Below are positions 52,873 through 61,728 of a stretch of DNA of 64,000 nt, one piece after another. Location: NCBI RefSeq assembly GCF_037027445.1, contig NZ_JBANDL010000002.1, positions 3,038,001 through 3,102,000 of the forward strand, read 5' to 3'. The notes under the pieces were generated by a model. It was not told the origin of the DNA and ran no database searches. It saw only the letters and a program-made list of their open reading frames with translations. A program made the translations under genes and the position numbers. This DNA is from Lysobacter firmicutimachus. GTDB lineage: Bacteria; Pseudomonadota; Gammaproteobacteria; Xanthomonadales; Xanthomonadaceae. Each line of letters starts with the position of its first letter. Within the stretch, counting starts at the first letter, position 1.

Positions 52873-54756
52873 ATGAATTCAGCCGCCAGCGAATCCCGCG
52901 TTCCGCCCCGTTCCGGCGACGGCAAGCCCAGCCTGCGCGAACGTTTCGACGCCCTGCGCAACTTGCCGCCGTTCCTGCGCCAGATCTGGAGCACCAGTCC
53001 GGGCCTGACCCTGATGACGCTGAGCCTGCGGCTGATACGGGCCTTGCTGCCGATCGCCACGCTGTACGTCGGCAAGCTGATCATCGACGAAGCCGTGCGC
53101 CTGGTCGCGGCGGGGCCGGACGTGGATTCGCTGGCCGCCGCCTGGCACGGCGGCCAGCTCGACACCTTGCTCGCGTTGCTGGCGCTGGAGTTCGGGCTCG
53201 CGGTCGCCTCCGACCTGCTCGGCCGCCTGGTCAGCTATGGCGACGCGCTGCTGTCGGAACTGTTCACCAACGCCACCAGCGTGCGCCTGATGGAGCACGC
53301 GGCGACCTTGGATCTGGAGGATTTCGAAGACCCCGAACTGCAGGACAAGCTCGATCGCGCCCGCCGCCAGACCATGGGCCGGATGAACCTGATGAGCCAG
53401 TTGTTCGGCCAGGTGCAGGACAGCATCACCGTGGTCGCGTTCGCGATCGGTCTGCTGGTGTATGCGCCTTGGCTGATCGCCCTGCTCGCCATCGCCCTGG
53501 TGCCGGCCTTCGTCGGCGAAGCCCATTTCAACGCGCTGAGCTATTCGCTCAATTACGCCTGGACCCCGGAGCGCCGCCAGCTCGAGTACGTGCGCCAGAT
53601 GGGCGCCAGCGTCGAGACGGCGAAGGAAGTGAAGATCTTCAACCTGCACCGGTTCCTGATCGCGCGCTATCGCGCGCTGGCGGAGAAGTTCTACCGCGCC
53701 AGCCGCGCCCTGGCCCGTCGGCGCGCATTCTGGGGCACGCTGCTGGCCGCCTTGGGTACGCTGGGCTACTACGTCGCCTACGGCTACATCGCCTGGCGCA
53801 CGGTGCGCGGCGATTTCAGCATCGGCGACCTGACCTTCCTCGCCGGCAGCTTCCTGCGCCTGCGCCAGTTGCTGGAAGGACTGCTGGTCGGCTTCTCGCA
53901 AGTCGCCGGCCAGGCCCTGTATCTGGACGATCTGTTCTCGTTCTTCGAAATCAAGCCCGAAATCGTGTCGCCGGCGTTGCCGCGGCCGGTGCCGCGGCCG
54001 ATCCGGCACGGCTTCGCGTTCGAGAACGTCGGCTTCCGTTATCCCGATGCCGAACGCTGGGCCCTGCGCGGGCTGAACTTCGAACTGCGCGCCGGCGAAG
54101 TGCTGGCGCTGGTCGGCGAGAACGGCGCCGGCAAGACCACCCTGGTCAAGCTGCTGGCGCGACTGTACGACCCCGACGAAGGCCGCATCCTGCTCGACGG
54201 CCGCGACCTGCGCGAGTACGACCTGGATGAGTTGCGCGCCAACGTCGGCGTGGTGTTCCAGGATTTCGTCCGTTATCACCTCACCGCCGGCGAGAACATC
54301 GGCGTCGGCCAGATCGACGCCATGCACGACCGGGCGCGGATCCGCGATGCGGCGCGGCGCGCGCTCGCCGACGAAGTGATCGAATCGCTGCCGCGCGGCT
54401 ACGACCAAGTGATCGGGCGCCGCTTCAAGACCGGGGTCGACCTGTCGGGCGGACAATGGCAGAAGATCGCCATCGCCCGTGCCTACATGCGCGACGCCCA
54501 AGTCATGATCCTGGACGAACCGACCGCGGCACTGGACGCACGCGCCGAGTTCGAGGTATTCCAGCGTTTCAAGGAACTGTCGGCGCAACGCACCGCGGTG
54601 TTGATCTCGCACCGGTTCTCCAGCGTGCGCATGGCCGACCGTATCCTGGTGCTGGCCGAGGGCCGCCTGGAGGCCAGCGGCACGCATGCCGAGCTGCTCG
54701 CCCAGGGCGGGCGCTACGCCGAATTGTTCGAATTGCAGGCGGCCGGTTATCGCTGA
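52873..54756 (+). CDS. ABC transporter, fused permease and ATP-binding protein (627 aa)
   Basis: This is a half-size exporter. A membrane domain with about six helices covers residues ~30-345, and the nucleotide-binding domain covers ~380-615 with Walker A GENGAGKTT, signature LSGGQWQKIAIARAYMRDA and Walker B VMILDEPTAALD. The unusual FEDPELQDKLDRARRQ in the intracellular loop and the slightly altered signature (GGQWQK) resemble peptide or bacteriocin/lasso-peptide-type exporters rather than MsbA. The substrate is unknown. The start ATG at 52873 (MNSAASESR) is preferred to 52834. It stands alone upstream of the sugar dehydrogenase. Confidence 0.85.
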   Translation: MNSAASESRVPPRSGDGKPSLRERFDALRNLPPFLRQIWSTSPGLTLMTLSLRLIRALLPIATLYVGKLIIDEAVRLVAAGPDVDSLAAAWHGGQLDTLLALLALEFGLAVASDLLGRLVSYGDALLSELFTNATSVRLMEHAATLDLEDFEDPELQDKLDRARRQTMGRMNLMSQLFGQVQDSITVVAFAIGLLVYAPWLIALLAIALVPAFVGEAHFNALSYSLNYAWTPERRQLEYVRQMGASVETAKEVKIFNLHRFLIARYRALAEKFYRASRALARRRAFWGTLLAALGTLGYYVAYGYIAWRTVRGDFSIGDLTFLAGSFLRLRQLLEGLLVGFSQVAGQALYLDDLFSFFEIKPEIVSPALPRPVPRPIRHGFAFENVGFRYPDAERWALRGLNFELRAGEVLALVGENGAGKTTLVKLLARLYDPDEGRILLDGRDLREYDLDELRANVGVVFQDFVRYHLTAGENIGVGQIDAMHDRARIRDAARRALADEVIESLPRGYDQVIGRRFKTGVDLSGGQWQKIAIARAYMRDAQVMILDEPTAALDARAEFEVFQRFKELSAQRTAVLISHRFSSVRMADRILVLAEGRLEASGTHAELLAQGGRYAELFELQAAGYR

Positions 54757-54832
54757 GCCGTCGCGACGCCGCCGCAGCCGATCCGATCGAAAGATCCGAA
54801 TCCACGATCCGCTTGAAAACCGGGAGCCATGC

Positions 54833-56038
54833 ATGACCGCCGTCCGACCCGAGCCGATGTTCCGCCGCGCCGTCCTCGGCCTGGCCCTGATCGCCGCCCT
54901 CGCCGCCTGCCAGCGCGGCCAGGACGCCGCCGCGGCAACCGCGCAACCGGCGCCGAAGCAGCAGATCGCGCACGACGTCGCAAGCGAGCGCGGCACCGTG
55001 CGGGTGGTCGAAGTCGCCACCGGTCTGGAGCACCCCTGGGCCGTCGCGCTGCTGCCCGACGGCGGCTTCCTGGTCACCGAGCGGCCCGGCCGCCTGCGCC
55101 GGGTCGGCGCCGACGGCGCGATTTCCGCGCCGATCGCCGGCGTACCGCAAGTCTGGGCGCAGGGACAGGGCGGTCTGCTGGATGTGATCCTGGCGCCGGA
55201 TTTCGCCAGCAGCCGACGCATTTATCTCAGCTACGCCGAGCCGGGCCCGGACGGCAGCGCCGGCACGGCGGTGGCCTCGGCCACGCTCGGCGATGCCGCA
55301 TTGAGCGAGGTCAAAACGATCTATCGCCAGCAGCCCAAGCTCGAAGGGCCGAACCACTTCGGTTCGCGCCTGGCCTTCGATCGGCAAGGGCATTTGTTCG
55401 TCAGCCAGGGCGAGCGCCAGCAACGCATGGCCTCGCAGGAACTGGACAAGCTGCAGGGCAAGCTGGTGCGGATCAACGCCGACGGCAGCGTGCCCGCCGA
55501 CAACCCCTTCGTCGGCCGCGACGGCGCGCGTGCGGAGATCTGGAGCTACGGCCATCGCAATATGCAGTCGCTGGCGGTCGACCCACGCACCGGTACCGTA
55601 TGGGAAGCCGAGCACGGTCCGCGCGGCGGCGACGAAATCAATCTGCCGCAGGCCGGCAAGAACTACGGCTGGCCTATCGTCACCCACGGCATCGACTATA
55701 GCGGGCTGAAGATTTCCGAAGCCGAAGGCAAGGAAAAGCCGGGCATGGAATCGCCCTACCACGTCTGGGAGAAATCGCCGGCCTTGTCGGGCATGGCGTT
55801 CTACGTGAATCAACCCCAGTCGCCTTGGAACGACAGCCTGTTCCTGGGCGCGCTGGCCGACGGCAGTCTGATCCGGCTGAGCCTGGACGGCGACAAGATC
55901 GTCGCCGAGGAGCGCTTGCTGAAAGAGCTGGACTGGCGCATCCGCGACGTGCGCGTGTCGTCCGACGGCAAGGTGTTCGTGCTGACCGACGAAACCGACG
56001 GCAAGCTGCTGCGGTTGGACCTGCCGGCGGCGAAGTGA
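54833..56038 (+). CDS. PQQ-dependent sugar dehydrogenase family lipoprotein (YliI/Asd-like)
   Basis: This is a 401-residue lipoprotein. The signal peptide ends in the lipobox LAALAAC (Cys ~26), so it is anchored in the periplasm. The mature part is a six-bladed beta-propeller of the soluble aldose sugar dehydrogenase family. Key motifs are LEHPWAVALLPDGGFLVTERPGRL, NHFGSRLAFDRQGHLFVSQGER, SYGHRNMQSLAVDP and the EHGPRGGDEINL catalytic/Ca region. Known members oxidise aldoses with PQQ. Synthesis of PQQ cannot be judged here. It starts 77 bp after the ABC transporter. Confidence 0.9.
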   Translation: MTAVRPEPMFRRAVLGLALIAALAACQRGQDAAAATAQPAPKQQIAHDVASERGTVRVVEVATGLEHPWAVALLPDGGFLVTERPGRLRRVGADGAISAPIAGVPQVWAQGQGGLLDVILAPDFASSRRIYLSYAEPGPDGSAGTAVASATLGDAALSEVKTIYRQQPKLEGPNHFGSRLAFDRQGHLFVSQGERQQRMASQELDKLQGKLVRINADGSVPADNPFVGRDGARAEIWSYGHRNMQSLAVDPRTGTVWEAEHGPRGGDEINLPQAGKNYGWPIVTHGIDYSGLKISEAEGKEKPGMESPYHVWEKSPALSGMAFYVNQPQSPWNDSLFLGALADGSLIRLSLDGDKIVAEERLLKELDWRIRDVRVSSDGKVFVLTDETDGKLLRLDLPAAK

Positions 56039-56440
56039 GCGGCGGGCCCAGGCTTTTGTAGGAGCGGCGCGAGCCGCGACAACCGCAGCGACGTACACAA
56101 GCGCAACGGCGAAGCCCGGGCAGTCGGGAAGCGACGCCGTGTTGTACGGCGACGGCAGCCGCGCGGCGCCGGCGGCAGGCGTGGTACTTCACCGCTACCG
56201 CGGTCGCGGCCGGCGACCGCAGGAAATCCCGTGGGACGCCGCCCCTACGGGCGCTGGTTGCCGGCTTCGATCGTTTTCTAAGGCCCTGGGAGTTATGCGC
56301 GTCCCTTGGTCGCGGCTCGCGCCGCTCCTACCCCCAGGCGCAAACTCGTCTCGCCGCGGCAATGGATAGCCCCTCTCGCGCTTGCGGGAGAGGGGTTGGG
56401 ATGAGGGCCACGTGCCCGGGGCGAGGGCCGCGCCGCCACG
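56039..56440. repeat. 402-bp intergenic region with several dispersed repeats
   Basis: This region between the sugar dehydrogenase and tex, which converge, holds no gene that I can see. It contains a forward GTAGGAGCGGCG-type copy at 56053-56101, an inverted copy at 56302-56331, and at 56366-56412 a palindromic element (CCCTCTCGCGCTTGCGGGAG followed by GATGAGGGCC) related to the one at 39290. Hairpins from these may end the converging transcripts. Confidence 0.75.
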
Positions 56441-58834
<2,394 letters not shown>

Positions 58835-59068
58835 CGTTTCCAATCGGCTGGCCCCGCCGGGCGGGGGACGGGACGATTGTGGCAATGCCGGCGTGAAGAC
58901 GAAACCCATTGACAGGGCTGGATTTTTGCGGCCGGAAAGGGACGCGGGCAGGCACCGGCGAATGACGGACCGGACCGGCGATGGCGCAAAGCGGTCCGGG
59001 ACTTTGCCGCGTCCTGTCGCCCGGCCGCTATCCCCTGCCCCAGATAAGAACCGCTCTCATCCATCGGC

Positions 59069-59074
59069 TACAAT
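59069..59074 (+). promoter_or_regulatory. Possible -10 element upstream of fpr
   Basis: TACAAT lies 31 bp before the fpr ATG, and matches the sigma-70 -10 consensus in five of six positions. No convincing -35 box lies 16-18 bp upstream, so this is only a candidate. Confidence 0.3.
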
Positions 59075-59104
59075 GGCCGCCCCGCGCCACCCGACCTCAC
59101 CGGC

Positions 59105-59914
59105 ATGTCCTCCGCTTTTGGCACCGAGACGGTGCTGGACGTCCGTCACTGGACCGACGACTACTTCAGCTTCACCACCACCCGCGACGACGGCTTCCGT
59201 TTCGAGAACGGCCAGTTCGTCATGATCGGTCTGCAAGTCGAGCAGGCGGACGGCTCGTTCAAGCCGCTGCTGCGCGCGTACTCGATCGCCAGCGCGAACT
59301 GGGAAGAACAGCTCGAGTTCTTCAGCATCAAGGTGCCCAACGGCCCGCTGACCTCGCGCCTGAAGTCGATCCGGCCCGGCGACAGCGTGCTGATCGGACG
59401 CAAGCCGACCGGCACCTTGCTGATCCACGACCTGCACCCCGGCCGCAACCTGTACTTGCTCGGCACCGGCACCGGTTTCGCGCCGTGGCTGTCGGTGATC
59501 AAGGACCCGGAAACCTACGACCGCTTCGAGAACGTGGTGCTGTGCCACGGCGTGCGCAGCGAACAGGACTTGGCGTACCGCGACTACATCGTCAACGAGC
59601 TGCCGCGCCACGAGTTCCTCGGCGAGCAGATCGCCGCCAAGTTGAAGTACTACCCGGCAGTCAGCCGCGAGGCTTTCGTGTTCGACGGCCGCGACCAGCG
59701 CGGCCGCCTGACCGACATGATGGACAGCGGCCGGATGATGCAGCAGCTCGGCCTGCCGGCGCTGGACGCCGAGCACGATCGGGCGATGATCTGCGGCAGC
59801 CCGCAGATGCTGGCCGACTTCCGCGAAATCCTCGACCGCCGCGGCTTCGTCGCCGCACCGCGGATCGGCACGCCGGGCCAGTACGTGTTCGAACGCGCCT
59901 TCGTCGAGAAGTGA
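59105..59914 (+). CDS. fpr: Ferredoxin/flavodoxin--NADP reductase
   Basis: This 269-residue FAD enzyme transfers electrons between NADPH and ferredoxin or flavodoxin, and takes part in oxidative-stress and Fe-S supply. The FAD-binding RAYSIAS motif is at about residues 59-65, the NADP-binding GTGTGFAPWLSVI and CHGVRSEQDLAYRDY segments follow, and the C-terminus ends in FVEK, as in bacterial subclass FNRs (usually VERAFVEK). The TGA overlaps the GTG of the next gene by 4 bp, so TlpA-like protein and FNR are coupled. Confidence 0.95.
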   Translation: MSSAFGTETVLDVRHWTDDYFSFTTTRDDGFRFENGQFVMIGLQVEQADGSFKPLLRAYSIASANWEEQLEFFSIKVPNGPLTSRLKSIRPGDSVLIGRKPTGTLLIHDLHPGRNLYLLGTGTGFAPWLSVIKDPETYDRFENVVLCHGVRSEQDLAYRDYIVNELPRHEFLGEQIAAKLKYYPAVSREAFVFDGRDQRGRLTDMMDSGRMMQQLGLPALDAEHDRAMICGSPQMLADFREILDRRGFVAAPRIGTPGQYVFERAFVEK

Positions 59915-60525
59915 TTCCCGCATCGGTCACGCGGCCCGACGCGGCCGGCGCGCGACGCCGGCGGCGTGGCGCGCTCGCCGCCCTGTTGCTCGGCCTGTAC
60001 GGCGCCGCCTGTGCCGCCGAACTCGCCGGCGCGCCGCTGACCCCGCCGCCGGTTTCCGCTGCACCGCCCCCCCGTACCGCCTTGCGGATCGGTCAGGCCC
60101 CACCGGAATGGCTGGGCCTGGACCGCAACGGCCGCTCGCTGCAGGTCGGTCAGTATCGCGGCCGGGCCCTGCTGGTGGTGTTCTGGGCCGGCTGGTGCGG
60201 GCAATGCCGCAGCGAACTGCCGCTGTTGGCGGCGCTGCACCGCGGCTTCGGCCGCGAACGTTTGGCCGTGGTCGCGATCAACCACGCCGAATCGCGCCAG
60301 GACTTCGATGCCTTCGTCCGGCTCAACCCCGGCCTGGACTTCGAATTCGTCCACGACCCGGGCACGGTGGCGCGCCATTACGGCGTGCGCGCGGTGCCGC
60401 AGGTGTTCCTGATCGACGCGCAAGGGCGGTTGACTCATCAACAGCGAGGTTACTCGCCGGAGAAGATCGACGCGCTGGCCCGGGAACTGCGCGGCTTGCT
60501 GCCGTCTACCGGCCGGCGCGACTGA
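59911..60525 (+). CDS. TlpA family disulfide reductase (thioredoxin-like), exported
   Basis: This is a 204-residue exported thioredoxin-fold protein. A hydrophobic segment (ALAALLLGLYGAACAAELA) at about residues 17-35 acts as signal or anchor. The thioredoxin domain covers ~60-200 with active site WCGQC and the cis-Pro loop VRAVPQVFLIDAQG. Such proteins reduce periplasmic disulfides, for example in cytochrome c maturation. The start is a GTG at 59911 overlapping the fpr stop (GTGA); there is no ATG before the signal segment, so this start is the best choice. Confidence 0.87.
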   Translation: MIPASVTRPDAAGARRRRRGALAALLLGLYGAACAAELAGAPLTPPPVSAAPPPRTALRIGQAPPEWLGLDRNGRSLQVGQYRGRALLVVFWAGWCGQCRSELPLLAALHRGFGRERLAVVAINHAESRQDFDAFVRLNPGLDFEFVHDPGTVARHYGVRAVPQVFLIDAQGRLTHQQRGYSPEKIDALARELRGLLPSTGRRD

Positions 60526-60622
60526 GCGCGCGATCCGGACCGACCTCGCGGCCGCGGTTCGCGTCCGATCGTCGAAGAGACGGTTACCGAACCGACGGTT
60601 CGCGGCCGCAAGAGCGCCCGGC

Positions 60623-60928
60623 TTACAGTCCGTTCCGGCGATCCCAACGCACACAGGCGATGTCGAGCGTGGCGAGCGCGCACGCCCCCATCGCGCCGAA
60701 GGCCGCCGACGCCCACCATGCGGGCGCGAACAACAGCGGCGCAGCCCAGGCGGCGGCGAACAACGGCGCCACCCCGCCCCAGCCGGCGAGTTTGTACGGC
60801 CACGGCAAGGCGCGGTAGCGGCGCGCCTTGTCCGGCGCACGGGCGAACTCGCGCCGCTGCAGCGCGGCGGCGGCCGCCGCGGTCAGCGCATAGGCGATCG
60901 GCGCCAACCACCGCGCACCCGGCGGCAT
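60623..60928 (-). CDS. Small hypothetical membrane protein (101 aa)
   Basis: This is an unrecognised protein with hydrophobic segments near residues 7-24 (LAPIAYALTAAAAAALQ) and ~46-90 (LAGWGGVAPLFAAAWAAPLL; WASAAFGAMGACALATLDIAC), so two or three membrane helices. The amphipathic and Trp-rich composition differs from shadow frames. The ATG at 60928 lies 19 bp after the glutathione peroxidase stop on the same strand, which suggests an operon. The function is unknown. Confidence 0.6.
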   Translation of the reverse strand: MPPGARWLAPIAYALTAAAAAALQRREFARAPDKARRYRALPWPYKLAGWGGVAPLFAAAWAAPLLFAPAWWASAAFGAMGACALATLDIACVRWDRRNGL

Positions 60929-60947
60929 GTCCGCAAGCGGCCCCGCG

Positions 60948-61430
60948 TCAGGCCAGGGCCTTCTCGATATCCGACGCGATCGACTCGGGCTTGTCGGTCG
61001 GCGCGTAGCGCTTGATCACCTTGCCGTCGCGGCCGACCAGGAACTTGGTGAAGTTCCACTTGATCGCATCGATGCCGAGGAAGCCGCCCTTCTCGTCCTT
61101 CAGCCATTTCCACAAGGGGTGTGCGGCGTCGCCGTTGACGTCGATCTTGGCGTACATCGGGAAGGTCACGTCGTAGGTCAGCGAGCAGAAGTTCTTGATC
61201 TCGGCCTCGTCGCCGGGCTCCTGGTGGCCGAACTGGTCGCAGGGGAAGCCGAGCACTTCGAAGCCGCGGGCATGGTACTCGCGCTGCAGTTTTTCCAGGC
61301 CGGTGTACTGCGGGGTGAAGCCGCATTTGGAGGCGACGTTGACGATCAGCAGGACCTTGTCGCGGTAACGGTCCAGCGACTGGGTCTGGCCGTCGATGTC
61401 GTTGGCGGAGAAGTCGTAGGCGGTGGTCAT
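60948..61430 (-). CDS. Glutathione peroxidase family protein (thiol peroxidase)
   Basis: This is a 160-residue cytoplasmic thioredoxin-fold peroxidase. The catalytic Cys is in NVASKCGFTPQYTGLEKLQ (Cys36, in place of selenocysteine), with the GFPCDQFGHQEPG motif and the catalytic Trp in KWNFTKFLVGRDG. Bacterial members (BtuE/Gpx) mostly use thioredoxin and reduce lipid or hydrogen peroxides. The ATG at 61430 gives the standard length (MTTAYDFSAND). Confidence 0.95.
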   Translation of the reverse strand: MTTAYDFSANDIDGQTQSLDRYRDKVLLIVNVASKCGFTPQYTGLEKLQREYHARGFEVLGFPCDQFGHQEPGDEAEIKNFCSLTYDVTFPMYAKIDVNGDAAHPLWKWLKDEKGGFLGIDAIKWNFTKFLVGRDGKVIKRYAPTDKPESIASDIEKALA

Positions 61431-61590
61431 GGCGGGCTCGCGGCCGTGGGGATGGCCCACCATAGCGCGTCGGGATGACGTTGTCCGGGCAGAGCGCGCG
61501 AAAGCAAAAAAACCAATCCCCCTCCCCCTTTTTCACAGGCGAAAAGGCAAGTGCGATTCGAGATCGAGATCAAATCCCGCTTTCACTTAG

Positions 61591-61662
61591 CCAATCCCCA
61601 ATCCCCAATCCCGAATCCCGAATCCCGAATCCCGAATCCCGAATCCCGAATCCCGAATCCCA
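61591..61662. repeat. CCCGAAT/CCCCAAT heptamer array (second locus)
   Basis: About ten tandem units of AATCCCC or AATCCCG lie between the peroxidase gene and the TonB receptor terminator. This is the same unit as at 26470-26650, here in one orientation only. The unit length of 7 and the homogeneity point to slippage expansion. Confidence 0.88.
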
Positions 61663-61666
61663 GCCC

Positions 61667-61696
61667 AAAAAAAACGGCCCGCCGAAGCGGGCCGTT
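61667..61696 (-). terminator. Rho-independent terminator of the TonB receptor gene
   Basis: Perfect arms AACGGCCCGC / GCGGGCCGTT around CGAA; the minus-strand product ends with an eight-T run, and a second T run follows on the plus side (61697-61704). It lies 33 bp beyond the receptor stop. Confidence 0.9.
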
Positions 61697-61728
61697 CTTT
61701 TTTTGGGGGGCTCAGCCCGCGCCTCGGC

